From Pseudomonas synxantha (GTDB taxonomy: Bacteria > Pseudomonadota > Gammaproteobacteria > Pseudomonadales > Pseudomonadaceae): a DNA stretch of 64,000 bases. Both the position numbers and the translations under genes were made by a program. Positions 18,447 through 26,840 of this stretch are shown in pieces. The number at the start of each line of letters is the position of its first letter. The stretch's first letter is position 1. Where the stretch lies: contig NZ_LT629786.1 in the NCBI RefSeq assembly GCF_900105675.1, positions 1,860,001-1,924,000 on the forward strand, written 5' to 3'. The notes under the pieces were generated by a model. The model saw only the letters and a program-made list of their open reading frames with translations, was not told the DNA's origin and did not search any database.

Positions 18447-18917
18447 ATGCCCAACCAAACCATCAAGACCCCCTGCGTCGGCCTGTGCTCCACGGTCTAC
18501 GGCGATCTCGTGTGCCGCGGCTGCAAGCGCTTCCACCACGAAGTGATCCAGTGGAACGGCTATAACGAAGAGGAAAAACGCGCAGTCTGGCGCAGGCTTG
18601 AGCAACTGCTGGTGCAGGTCATGGCCGGCAAAGTGGAGGTCTTCGACCCCAAGACCCTGCGCGGGCAGTTGGAGCAACGCAAGATTCGCTTTGTGCCGCA
18701 CCAATCCGAGTACTGCTGGGCCTACCAACTGATTGCGCGCGGGGCGCGGGTGATCAACAACCTGGAGGCGTATGGAATGGTGCTGTTGCCGGAGTTTCGC
18801 GATTGGCCCTTGCCGGACCTGCGCGATGCCATTGATCGGGAGTTCTTTATCTTGTCCGAGGCGCATTACCAGCGCTATATCGCGCCGGGGTTCCTGAGAG
18901 ATGCGCTGTCTACCTGA
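18447..18917 (+). CDS. DUF1289-domain protein
   Basis: A 156-residue cytoplasmic protein. Residues about 7-35 form the DUF1289 signature: TPCVGLCSTVYGDLVCRGCK followed by RFHHEVIQW, with four cysteines able to bind a metal or iron-sulfur cluster. The remaining two thirds are longer than the minimal family and contain LRGQLEQRKIRFVPHQSEYC and a C-terminal IDREFFILSEAHYQRYIAPG. Function in the literature is not established to my knowledge. The start at 18447 is preferred over 18435 because the family begins close to the cysteine motif. It diverges from acnB; a REPIN follows its stop. Confidence 0.85.
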   Translation: MPNQTIKTPCVGLCSTVYGDLVCRGCKRFHHEVIQWNGYNEEEKRAVWRRLEQLLVQVMAGKVEVFDPKTLRGQLEQRKIRFVPHQSEYCWAYQLIARGARVINNLEAYGMVLLPEFRDWPLPDLRDAIDREFFILSEAHYQRYIAPGFLRDALST

Positions 18918-18933
18918 CAGCATGCATCCAAAT

Positions 18934-19020
18934 GTGGGAGGGGGCTTGCTCCCGATAGCAGTGTGTCAGTCAGCCCATCCTTCACTGACCCACTGCAATC
19001 GGGAGCAAGTCCCCTCCCAC
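18934..19020. repeat. REPIN (paired inverted REP sequences)
   Basis: Two REP arms (GTGGGAGGGGGCTTGCTCCC and its inverted partner ending in CCCTCCCAC) flank a central segment; total 87 bp. It sits between the convergent DUF1289 and universal stress genes, where it may act as a two-way transcription brake. Confidence 0.9.
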
Positions 19021-19040
19021 ATTTTGCCCTCTATTGTTCT

Positions 19041-19904
19041 TCAGGGCTTGGTTGCCAGTTCTTGCAGATGATCCATCAACTCCTGCGGCTTGAGCACCAG
19101 CACATCGCTTTGCACCGCATCCAGCACCACCTCCGCCGTATTGCCAATCAACGCCCCGGAAATCCCGGTGCGCGCCACGGTGCCGATGATGGTCACTGCC
19201 GCTTGCAACTGATGGGCGATGTGCGGGATCAGCACATCGGCCGGGCCTTCCTTGATATGCAGGTGCCTTTCGTCCACGTCGAACTCAGCCTGGAACGCCC
19301 GGCACTGCTCGCGATAGCGCGCCTCGATGGTTTCCTTGAGCTGGAAGGTAGGATCCGCCGCCGACAGCATTGGCGACGGGTGGGCGCTGATCACATGCAG
19401 CTGCGCCTTGGCCAGGCTGGCGATATCAAACCCGTGGTCGATGATCGAATTGTGCAGCGAGCGGTGTTCGCCGTCGGTGTTGCCCACATCGATGGCCGCC
19501 AGAATCACCCCGCCGGCCCATGGCGTGGCGGTCTTGACCAGCAGCACCGGCGTCGGGCAATAGCGCAGCAGTTTCCAGTCCGCCGGCGTCAGCAGGGCCT
19601 TTTTCAGCGGGCTGTCGGGAAAGTGTTGCTTGATCACCAGGCCGCAGCCCTCGGCTTGCTGCACATCGATGATGGTTTCATGCAGGCTGTCGTTCCACGC
19701 CTGTTCGGTGGAGACGCTGTAGCCGTCATTCCTTAAACCTTCCTTGAGCACGCTCAACAGCGCCGAATGCTCATGGTTCTTGTCGCAGACCAGCAGGTGC
19801 AGGTGTGCGTCGGTCACCCCGGCGATCAGCTTGGCGCGCTTGAGGGCCAGGCTTTCCGAATGCTCGGGCTCGATGACCACCAGAATGCTGCGGATGGCTT
19901 GCAT
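19041..19904 (-). CDS. Tandem-domain universal stress protein (UspE-like)
   Basis: A 287-residue cytoplasmic protein with two Usp domains (about 1-140 and 150-280). The first opens with IRSILVVIEPEHSESLALKRA; the second ends with the nucleotide-binding-type signature IIGTVARTGISGALIGNTAEVVLD followed by VLVLKP. Tandem Usp proteins support survival under low oxygen or energy stress. The start at 19904 has GGAG 11 bases upstream. A perfect ANR/FNR box lies 61 bases ahead of the start, which points to induction under oxygen limitation, as known for several pseudomonad Usp genes. Confidence 0.9.
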   Translation of the reverse strand: MQAIRSILVVIEPEHSESLALKRAKLIAGVTDAHLHLLVCDKNHEHSALLSVLKEGLRNDGYSVSTEQAWNDSLHETIIDVQQAEGCGLVIKQHFPDSPLKKALLTPADWKLLRYCPTPVLLVKTATPWAGGVILAAIDVGNTDGEHRSLHNSIIDHGFDIASLAKAQLHVISAHPSPMLSAADPTFQLKETIEARYREQCRAFQAEFDVDERHLHIKEGPADVLIPHIAHQLQAAVTIIGTVARTGISGALIGNTAEVVLDAVQSDVLVLKPQELMDHLQELATKP

Positions 19905-19964
19905 GATCAGAATCTCCAGGAAGGGGCATGCAACAACTATAGTTGCTGCCCGCCAGACGTCATG

Positions 19965-19978
19965 TTGATACACATCAA
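19965..19978. promoter_or_regulatory. ANR/FNR box upstream of the universal stress gene
   Basis: TTGATACACATCAA is a perfect TTGAT-N4-ATCAA match to the ANR/FNR consensus. It ends 61 bases before the universal stress protein start codon, a suitable distance for class II activation. It also lies 74 bases before miaE on the other strand, so an effect there is possible but less likely. Confidence 0.85.
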
Positions 19979-20051
19979 GGCCGGTGGCTGGTGGTCTTTG
20001 ACGGGGTCGGTATAATCGGCGGCCTTTTGTGATCCTTTACCCGTGAGCCCG

Positions 20052-20654
20052 ATGAACCTGCCCGAAATCCATGAATTCCTCGGCTGCCGCACCCCTGACG
20101 CCTGGGTGCAGGCTGCCCTGGCCGATCAGGACACCCTGCTGATCGACCACAAGAACTGCGAATTCAAAGCGGCCAGCACCGCCCTGAGCCTGATGGCCAA
20201 GTATCACGCCCACGTTGACCTGATCAACATGATGTCGCGCCTGGCCCGCGAAGAGCTGGTGCACCATGAGCAAGTCATGCGCCTGATGAAAAAGCGCAAG
20301 GTCGAGCTGCGCCAACTGCACGCCGGCCGTTATGCCTCGGGCTTGCGCAAGGTGGTGCGCAGCCATGAGCCGGTCAAGCTGGTGGACACCCTGGTGGTCG
20401 GCGCTTTTATCGAAGCACGCAGTTGCGAGCGTTTCGAAGCGTTGGTGCCGCACCTGGACGAAGAACTCGGCAAGTTCTACTTCGGCCTGTTGAAAAGCGA
20501 GGCGCGGCACTTCCAGGGCTACTTGAAGCTGGCGTACCAGTATGGCGACGCCAAGGACATCGCCCAGGTGATCGAGCGGGTGAGGGCGGCCGAGCAGGAA
20601 CTGATCGAATCACCCGACATCGAGTTCCGCTTTCACAGTGGCGTGCCAGCCTGA
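20052..20654 (+). CDS. miaE: tRNA-(ms2io6A)-hydroxylase
   Basis: A 200-residue non-heme diiron enzyme that hydroxylates the isopentenyl group of ms2i6A at tRNA position 37. Ferritin-like iron-ligand helices are visible: EFKAASTALSLMAKYHAHVD, LAREELVHHEQVM (ExxH), GAFIEARSCERFEAL, and SEARHFQGYLKLA (ExxH). Length and order fit MiaE. ATG at 20052 (MNLPEIHEF) is preferred over GTG at 20043. Its last 45 bases overlap the end of the convergent MFS gene. Apparently monocistronic. Confidence 0.93.
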   Translation: MNLPEIHEFLGCRTPDAWVQAALADQDTLLIDHKNCEFKAASTALSLMAKYHAHVDLINMMSRLAREELVHHEQVMRLMKKRKVELRQLHAGRYASGLRKVVRSHEPVKLVDTLVVGAFIEARSCERFEALVPHLDEELGKFYFGLLKSEARHFQGYLKLAYQYGDAKDIAQVIERVRAAEQELIESPDIEFRFHSGVPA

Positions 20655-21809
20655 GGCCACGACCACACCGAGCAAGGCGGTGATGCCGGCCAGCAGCAGG
20701 ATCACCGTTCGCATGCCCAGGGGCGCTGCCAGCACGGCAATCATCAGGCCCGCCAATGGCTGGGCCAGGTTGTTGAGCAAGGTGATCACACCCACCGTCT
20801 TGCCGAAATCCTGTACTGGAATGACCCGTTGGCGGGTGCTGCGCAGGTATACGTTGAACATCTTGTCGAAGCCGGTCACCAGCAGGAAACCCACGGCGTA
20901 GGTCCACACGCCGGGGCTGATCGCAGTGATCAGCGCGCCGACGGCAATCATCGAATACGACAGCCCGCCCATCACCTTCAGCGGCAACGCTGAGCGCGCC
21001 AGATAAAACAGAATCACGATGGTGACCAGCGCGCCGGCGGCTTGCAGCAGGGCGTAGGCATCCTTGTCGGCGGCGTAATGGCCGGTGACCATCGCGGCCG
21101 AAGTGGCCAGCGTCACCCCGACAATCAGATTCACGCCGACCGCCAGGGTGATGATGCGTTTCAACTCCACCCGGCTGCGGATGTGGCCGAACGCGGTGCG
21201 CAGGGGTTGCAGCCAGATACCCGGGTGCTGCTCATGGATCTGCAGGTTCGCCGTGGTGTTGCGCTGCCAGGTCAGCATTGCCAGGTCTGCCAGCACGAAC
21301 AGTGCGGCGACACCGAGCACTACCCAGGGCCACGCCCAGACTTCCAGCATCAGCGCTGCCAGCAACGGCCCGAGCACCAGGCCGCTTTGATCGGCGATCT
21401 GTGAGTAGGACAAGGTCTTGGCGTAGGTGTAATGCTGGAAGATATGCGGCATCACCACTTCCCGCGCCATGATGCCCTGGGTGGTCAATACTCCGCACAA
21501 CGCGGACAGGATCACCAGCCAATAGATACCCTCGAACAGCCCGTAAAGCGCCACCGCCACCACACAGGCCAATGCCCGGTACACCTGGCTGATATGCAGG
21601 ATGCGCACCGGTGAAAACCTGTCGCAGAGCGCTCCGCACACCGGAAACGCCAGGTAGCGCGGCAGTGACTCGACAAAGAACGCCAGGCCCGCCCATGACA
21701 CGCTCTTGGTGGTCTGGAACACGATCAGCGGCACGATGAACAGCAGGATCTGGTCGGCCAGCCGAGACAGGAACAGCGAAACGAAGAACGCCAGGTAATC
21801 CTTGCGCAT
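20610..21809 (-). CDS. MFS transporter (EntS/MFS_3-like)
   Basis: A 399-residue inner-membrane protein with about twelve hydrophobic segments. The pattern (LSRLADQILLFIVPLIVFQ, VCGALCDRFSPVRILHISQV with the family RxxR loop, and GFDKMFNVYLRSTRQRVIPV near residue 310) fits MFS exporters of the EntS/MefA-like branch. The substrate is not evident; no siderophore synthesis genes are near. GGGAG lies upstream of the start. It diverges from rstA with a shared 157-base regulatory region, so RstA control is possible. The 3' end overlaps miaE tail-to-tail by 45 bases. Confidence 0.85.
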   Translation of the reverse strand: MRKDYLAFFVSLFLSRLADQILLFIVPLIVFQTTKSVSWAGLAFFVESLPRYLAFPVCGALCDRFSPVRILHISQVYRALACVVAVALYGLFEGIYWLVILSALCGVLTTQGIMAREVVMPHIFQHYTYAKTLSYSQIADQSGLVLGPLLAALMLEVWAWPWVVLGVAALFVLADLAMLTWQRNTTANLQIHEQHPGIWLQPLRTAFGHIRSRVELKRIITLAVGVNLIVGVTLATSAAMVTGHYAADKDAYALLQAAGALVTIVILFYLARSALPLKVMGGLSYSMIAVGALITAISPGVWTYAVGFLLVTGFDKMFNVYLRSTRQRVIPVQDFGKTVGVITLLNNLAQPLAGLMIAVLAAPLGMRTVILLLAGITALLGVVVASGWHATVKAELDVG

Positions 21810-21850
21810 GGAACTCCCTGTGAATGGCGTAAAAGATTGCAGGTTATTTG

Positions 21851-21866
21851 TTAAAAACTCTTAAAA
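21851..21866. promoter_or_regulatory. Direct TTAAAA repeats between rstA and the MFS gene
   Basis: TTAAAA occurs twice with a 10-base period. OmpR-class regulators such as RstA bind direct half-sites one helical turn apart, so this could be an autoregulatory or MFS-gene site. AT-richness alone could also explain it. Confidence 0.25.
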
Positions 21867-21966
21867 GCATGAAGCTTCGTCGGCACGTACTGGCCAGCGG
21901 CTTCTGTTGGCCAGCTTGCCACCTATAATGCCCACACTTCAATCCGCCTATCCACACTGAGAACTT

Positions 21967-22674
21967 ATGGAAAACCTGGGTCTGGGCAAGGTCCTGCTCG
22001 TTGAGGACGATGAGAAGCTGGCAGGGCTGATCGCACATTTTCTATCGCAACATGGTTTTGAGGTACGGGTGGTCCACCGGGGCGATAAAGCCTTGGCGGC
22101 GTTCATTGAGTTCAAGCCGAAGATTGTCGTGCTCGACTTGATGCTGCCGGGCCAGAGCGGGTTGCATGTATGCCGCGAGATTCGCAATGTGTCGGATACG
22201 CCCATCGTGATCCTCACCGCCAAGGAAGATGACCTGGACCATATCCTCGGCCTTGAGTCCGGCGCTGACGATTACGTGATCAAGCCGATCAAGCCACCGG
22301 TACTGCTGGCTCGCCTGCGCGCCTTGCAACGCCGTCAAGTGCCCGAACCCACGGTGCGCGGTGCCCTGGAGTTCGGCCGCTTGTCGATCGATCGCAGTTG
22401 CCGGGTGGTCAGCCTGGGTGGCGAGAACATTGACCTCACCACCATGGAGTTCGAGCTGCTGTGGTTGCTGGCCAGCAGCTCGGGCAAGATTCTTTCGCGC
22501 GATGACATCCTCAATCGCATGCGCGGCATTGCCTTCGACGGCCTCAATCGCAGCGTCGACGTCTATATCAGCAAATTGCGCGGCAAGCTCAACGACAACC
22601 CCCGCGAGCCGGTGTGCATCAAGACCATCTGGGGCAAGGGTTACCTGTTCAATCCGTTCGCGTGGGAGGCCTAG
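21967..22674 (+). CDS. rstA: OmpR-family response regulator RstA
   Basis: A 235-residue two-component regulator. The receiver domain (about 8-120) has the acidic pair ED at 13-14, the phospho-acceptor Asp57 in VVLDLMLPG, and the conserved Lys in DDYVIKP. The C-terminal winged-helix domain (about 135-230) ends with SVDVYISKLRGKL and KTIWGKGYLF. The sequence resembles E. coli RstA along its length (HILGLESGADDYVIK, GIAFDGLNRSVDV). It is followed with no gap by the rstB kinase gene (TAG then ATG). Acid or magnesium response is known for the enterobacterial system; here the signal is unknown. Confidence 0.9.
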   Translation: MENLGLGKVLLVEDDEKLAGLIAHFLSQHGFEVRVVHRGDKALAAFIEFKPKIVVLDLMLPGQSGLHVCREIRNVSDTPIVILTAKEDDLDHILGLESGADDYVIKPIKPPVLLARLRALQRRQVPEPTVRGALEFGRLSIDRSCRVVSLGGENIDLTTMEFELLWLLASSSGKILSRDDILNRMRGIAFDGLNRSVDVYISKLRGKLNDNPREPVCIKTIWGKGYLFNPFAWEA

Positions 22675-23952
22675 ATGCTGAGATTGTATCTGCGCCTCTA
22701 CGTCATCCTCGCGCTCGGCCTGGCTGGCTCGATCTGGCTGGTCAACTACGGCTTGGACGCGTACATGCCCGAGTCCAACGAGACCTATAACCGTGAAGCC
22801 CTGCGCGGCCCGGCCTGGGCTTTGGTGGAGCAACTGCGGCCGGTGCGGGGTGAAGCGCGCCAGGCACGCCTGGATGAGCTGCAACCGCATTATGGCTTGC
22901 GCCTGCAACTGGTGCCGCGCGACGCACAGCACCTGAGCGAGCGCGAACAGAAGCTCCTGGCCAATGACCAAGTGGTGGTGCGCGAGGACTTCATGAAGTT
23001 CCTGGCACCTATCGACGACGGCCCGCAATTGCTTGAGATCCAACTGCCGGAAGAGCCCAAATGGCTGTACTTGTGGGCCTATGGCTTTCTGGGCGTGAGC
23101 CTGGCCGTTGTCCTGTATTTCTGGGTGCGCCCGCACTGGCGCGACCTGGAGCACATCCGCCTGGCCGCGCAACGCTTTGGTGACAACGACCTCGGTTCGC
23201 GCATCCTGCTGCCGCGTCGTTCCACCGTGCGCGAACTGGCGGGGCACTTCAACCAGATGGCCGAGCGCATCGAAAGCCTGATCGCCAACCAGCGCGAACT
23301 GACTAATGCCGTGTCCCATGAATTGCGCACACCCATTGCGCGTTTGTCGTTCGAGCTCGATCAGCTCAGGCAACAAAGTGATCCACGCCAGAGCCGTGAG
23401 CTGATCAGCGATATGTATTCCGACCTGGGCGAGCTGGAGGAAATGGTCTCCGAGCTGTTGACCTATGCCAGCCTGGAGCGCGGCGCCACCCAGGTGACCC
23501 GCGAGAATATCGAGGCCCACAGCTGGCTCGACAGCGTCATCGGCAGCGTGGCGCTGGAGGCCGAGGCGGAAGGGGTGCAGTTGTCACTGCGCACCTGTGA
23601 GGTCGACTTTATCCGGATCGAGCCACGCTTTATGGCGCGCGCAGTGATCAACCTGTTGCGCAACGCCATTCGTTATGCCGACCGCCGTGTCGAAGTGTCG
23701 CTGGTCAAGTTCGGCAGCGGTTACGAAGTGCGGGTCAATGACGACGGCCCAGGCGTACCGCTGGAGGGCCGCACCAAGATCTTCGAACCCTTCCTGCGCC
23801 TCGACACCAGCCGCGACCGCCGCACCGGCGGCTTTGGCCTGGGGCTGGCGCTGGTCAAGCGCGTAAGCCAATGGCATGGCGGGCAGGTGCAAGTGCTGGA
23901 CTCGGAGTGGGGCGGGGCGTCATTCCGGATGACCTGGGCGTATGCCGAGTAA
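22675..23952 (+). CDS. rstB: Sensor histidine kinase RstB
   Basis: A 425-residue inner-membrane kinase. Transmembrane segments at about 6-26 and 131-150 bracket a periplasmic sensor of about 100 residues. A HAMP linker is followed by the H-box SHELRTPIARLSFEL with phospho-acceptor His215, then the ATPase domain with N-box INLLRNAIRYA, DDGPGV and FGLGLAL. It would phosphorylate RstA, encoded immediately upstream; the two genes abut and must be co-translated. A short REP hairpin follows and likely ends the transcript. Confidence 0.9.
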   Translation: MLRLYLRLYVILALGLAGSIWLVNYGLDAYMPESNETYNREALRGPAWALVEQLRPVRGEARQARLDELQPHYGLRLQLVPRDAQHLSEREQKLLANDQVVVREDFMKFLAPIDDGPQLLEIQLPEEPKWLYLWAYGFLGVSLAVVLYFWVRPHWRDLEHIRLAAQRFGDNDLGSRILLPRRSTVRELAGHFNQMAERIESLIANQRELTNAVSHELRTPIARLSFELDQLRQQSDPRQSRELISDMYSDLGELEEMVSELLTYASLERGATQVTRENIEAHSWLDSVIGSVALEAEAEGVQLSLRTCEVDFIRIEPRFMARAVINLLRNAIRYADRRVEVSLVKFGSGYEVRVNDDGPGVPLEGRTKIFEPFLRLDTSRDRRTGGFGLGLALVKRVSQWHGGQVQVLDSEWGGASFRMTWAYAE

Positions 23953-23976
23953 CACCTTTTGAATACTGCGCGGCTC

Positions 23977-24010
23977 AAATGTGGGAGGGAGCAAGCCCCC
24001 TCCCACATTT
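23977..24010. terminator. Short REP hairpin between rstB and mipA-like gene
   Basis: AAATGTGGGAGGG and CCCTCCCACATTT pair perfectly around a short loop, with a T-run on the plus side and an A-run on the other. It lies between two convergent genes and probably works as a two-way terminator that uses REP sequence. Confidence 0.65.
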
Positions 24011-24031
24011 TGATTGGGTTACCAACTTGAA

Positions 24032-24823
24032 TCAGAAGGTGTATTCCACCATCCCCATCACCGACGTCTGCAAGCGCCGCTCCACAATCGGGCTCTTGCC
24101 CGCTTTATCCGCCAGGTACTGCACATCCAGCAAGGTGGAGAACTGAGTGTGCTCGTTGATCGGCAAGCTCCACACCAGGTTCATGCCATTGCTGATATTG
24201 CCGCCTGCGGCCTTATATTCCTTGAAGCGGCTGCGGGCGGCCTGGCCGGTGGTCACGCCGTACCAGGTCTGCAGGTAGTCGCGGTCGCCGAAGTGGCTGT
24301 TGAGGCTGGCATCGACGGAACCGAAGCGGCCTTCATACAGGTTGGTGCCCAGGCTCAGCTCCAGGTGGGTGTAGGCCTTGCCGGTGTCTTTGTGGTCGTC
24401 TTCCTTGAGCGCGTGTTCCAGGGTGGCGCCGATAATCACGCCACCGAGGTTGTAGGCTGCGTTCATGCCCAGTTGCGGGCGTGATTTGATTTCGCCCATG
24501 CCTTTGAGGCGTTTGGAGCCGGCATGCATGCTTTGGTTTTTATCTTTGCGAGAATCGCTTGCGCCGACGTAGGCGCTGAGGCTCAAGGCATTGCCTTCAT
24601 AGGCCCAGCCCAGCCCCGTGTCGGTGTCGAGGAAGATGCCCCAGGGGCTGATGATTTTGCCGCCCAGCACGGGGGCTGTCATGCGTTCGTCGCTGCCGCT
24701 GTAGCGCGGCGCATTGCCCACGCCGGCCTTGAGGCTGTATTGCCAGTCTTCGGCCAGGGCCGTGCCGGCAGTGGCCAGCAGGCACAAGGAGGTGAATGAC
24801 AGGCACAGGTTCTTAGGGTACAT
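24032..24823 (-). CDS. MipA/OmpV-family outer membrane protein
   Basis: A 263-residue outer membrane beta-barrel protein. A signal peptide (MYPKNLCLSFTSLCLLATAG through TALA) precedes the mature sequence, which opens with DWQYSLKAGVGNAPRYSGSDE, the typical MipA/OmpV start, and ends with the aromatic residue expected of a barrel (VEYTF). MipA proteins have been linked to murein synthesis complexes and outer-membrane permeability. It ends 22 bases beyond the short hairpin and starts 17 bases after the gene for the serine-hydrolase-like lipoprotein, so the two genes form one unit. Confidence 0.85.
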   Translation of the reverse strand: MYPKNLCLSFTSLCLLATAGTALAEDWQYSLKAGVGNAPRYSGSDERMTAPVLGGKIISPWGIFLDTDTGLGWAYEGNALSLSAYVGASDSRKDKNQSMHAGSKRLKGMGEIKSRPQLGMNAAYNLGGVIIGATLEHALKEDDHKDTGKAYTHLELSLGTNLYEGRFGSVDASLNSHFGDRDYLQTWYGVTTGQAARSRFKEYKAAGGNISNGMNLVWSLPINEHTQFSTLLDVQYLADKAGKSPIVERRLQTSVMGMVEYTF

Positions 24824-24839
24824 CAGGGGTTGCTCCTGG

Positions 24840-26663
24840 TTAGAAATTCAGGGGGGGGTGGGGAGGATGCGTACGTTTGAAGGAGTAGCCCGAAGCACTC
24901 AGGCCGTTGATCTGGCGGCTGACGGTGTCTCCCAGGCCGTAGCCGCTGCCGGCCAACACCGCATGGGCGTTGTCCACGGGTAGCAGGATGTAGTCGGTCA
25001 GCGGCTCGTCATGCAATTGGCCGCGAATCACCAGGAAGCCCTCTTCCAGGCGCACGCTGATGCCGCTCAATGGCGCGTCGGGTTCATGGGTGTTAAGCAC
25101 CTGGTAGGTGCCGATAGTGTCGGCCCAGGCCGTGGGCAAGGGCGGTGCCTCGATGCGCTCGCCAATGGCGATGCGCTGGCCGTGACTGCGCGCAGTGAGT
25201 ATCTGCCGGCCTTGTACTCTCATTACATCAAGCTGGATGCGGCCCAGGTCGCCCAGGTCCTTGAGCCAGAAACCGAGGACCTTTTTCTGCGCGCGCAACC
25301 AGCCTTGGTCATCGCGCAATAACTCGAAGTCATAGCCGGCCAGTTCACCGGCCAGGCGTTCATGGTCATCCTTAATGCGGAACACGCCCCAGGCGGTCGC
25401 GTAGAATCCGGCCAGGCGCTTGCGATCAATGGCTGCCGGTACATGACGCAGCTTGAGGCCGTGGCTGGGGGCCTGGCAGTCGTCGGCGCAGACGGGTTTG
25501 CCGGTCTGGGCCTCAAGCATCAGGCGCAGGCTGTCGGTGGACAGCGACACCACCATCTCTTCGGCATTGCTGTCGTTGGCCATGATGATCACGGCCAGTT
25601 GCTGGTCCGGCAGCAGGGTCAATTGCGCGGCGAAATCGTCACCGCCACCACTGTGCTGATAGGTGCGCACGCCCGGACCAATCGGCTCGTCACCGCAGGG
25701 CGCCAGGAACCAGCCCAGGCCCATCTGGCAGTCGAAGTCCAGGGCGTTGCCGGTGTTTTGCTGGATGAACATCGCGTCAATCGATGTGCTGTCCAGCACC
25801 TGGTTGCCTTTGTAGCGGCCTTTGGCGAACAGCATCTGCACATAGTGGCTGAGGTCCTTGGGGCTGGCCCACAGGCCGCCGGCGGCGAGGTCGCGCACCT
25901 GCGCGTCGGTGCTCGCGTTGCCGTCCTCATAGCCCAGGGCGCGAAAGCTCAAGTGCGCGCCGGTGCCGAGGAAACTGGACTGATTCATCTGCAAGGGTTT
26001 GAACAGGCTGCTTTGCAATTGCGCTTCGAAACTTTTGCCGCTGCTGCGTTCGATGGCGGCGCCCACCAGTGAATAACCGAGGTTGGAATAAGCCACCTGG
26101 GAACCTGGCAGGCTGCTCAGCCACACGCCCGATACGCGCATCGGCATCTGCCCCATGGCGTAGGTGCTGTGCAGGTCGCGCAGGTGTTCGCTGGGTAAAC
26201 CGGATTGATGGCTGAGCAAACGCCGCAAAGTGATCGCACGATCAGCCTCGGCCTGGTCGCTATGAAAACGTGAGCGTACGTAGAATTCGCGCAGGGTTTG
26301 CTGGATCGGCGCCTCCAGTGCCAGGCGTTGTTGCTCTACCAGTTGCAACGCCGCGGCGGCGGTGATCAGTTTGGAGATGCCGCCGGCACGAAACGCCGTA
26401 TTGGCAGTGACCGGTACCCCTTGGGCCTTATCGGCCAAGCCAAAGCCACGGGCCCAGATCAGTTCCTGGCCGTTGACCAGGGCAATCGACAAGCCCGCTA
26501 CATTTTCCCTCGCCATGTCCTTGGGAATGCGGGCTTGCAGGTAACGGATGATCGCGCCGTAATCGCCTTTTTGAATCGCCGGCGGGGCAGGCGGCTGCGA
26601 GTGGCAACCGATACTGCCCAACAGGCAACCCAACAGCGGAATACCGCGCAATCTGCGAAACAT
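24840..26663 (-). CDS. Serine-hydrolase-like lipoprotein (beta-lactamase fold) lacking the nucleophile
   Basis: A 607-residue protein with a lipoprotein signal (LLGSIGC, acylated Cys20). Residues about 35-380 follow the class C beta-lactamase/penicillin-binding-protein fold; the rest is a C-terminal extension of unknown role. In the SxxK motif the expected Ser is glycine: the sequence is FRAGGISKL, so residue 95 is Gly and Lys98 is kept. The later motifs are intact: YSN at 192-194 and HSG at 337-339. The codon is a clean GGC, so the change is in the DNA as given. The protein may be a pseudoenzyme that binds peptidoglycan-like ligands. It precedes the mipA-like gene by 17 bases, which fits an envelope role. 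Confidence 0.82.
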   Translation of the reverse strand: MFRRLRGIPLLGCLLGSIGCHSQPPAPPAIQKGDYGAIIRYLQARIPKDMARENVAGLSIALVNGQELIWARGFGLADKAQGVPVTANTAFRAGGISKLITAAAALQLVEQQRLALEAPIQQTLREFYVRSRFHSDQAEADRAITLRRLLSHQSGLPSEHLRDLHSTYAMGQMPMRVSGVWLSSLPGSQVAYSNLGYSLVGAAIERSSGKSFEAQLQSSLFKPLQMNQSSFLGTGAHLSFRALGYEDGNASTDAQVRDLAAGGLWASPKDLSHYVQMLFAKGRYKGNQVLDSTSIDAMFIQQNTGNALDFDCQMGLGWFLAPCGDEPIGPGVRTYQHSGGGDDFAAQLTLLPDQQLAVIIMANDSNAEEMVVSLSTDSLRLMLEAQTGKPVCADDCQAPSHGLKLRHVPAAIDRKRLAGFYATAWGVFRIKDDHERLAGELAGYDFELLRDDQGWLRAQKKVLGFWLKDLGDLGRIQLDVMRVQGRQILTARSHGQRIAIGERIEAPPLPTAWADTIGTYQVLNTHEPDAPLSGISVRLEEGFLVIRGQLHDEPLTDYILLPVDNAHAVLAGSGYGLGDTVSRQINGLSASGYSFKRTHPPHPPLNF

Positions 26664-26800
26664 GGAAGAGCACCCGATTGGTATTTGGATGCTCGAATGC
26701 TAGGGCTGCGGGGGCCAACAATCTTTGAGTGCTTTGTCGAGAAACTGTCAAAGACTGTTAACGGCTACCGCTCCACACTACTTAAGTACGGCGCAACACT

Positions 26801-26826
26801 GTGGGAGGGGGCAAGCCCCCTCCCAC
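26801..26826. repeat. Minimal REP hairpin
   Basis: GTGGGAGGGGGC and GCCCCCTCCCAC form a perfect 12-bp stem across two bases. It lies between the lipoprotein gene's upstream region and the stop of the GFA-family gene, and may terminate the latter's transcript. Confidence 0.85.
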
Positions 26827-26840
26827 CTTTCAAGCCTCTG

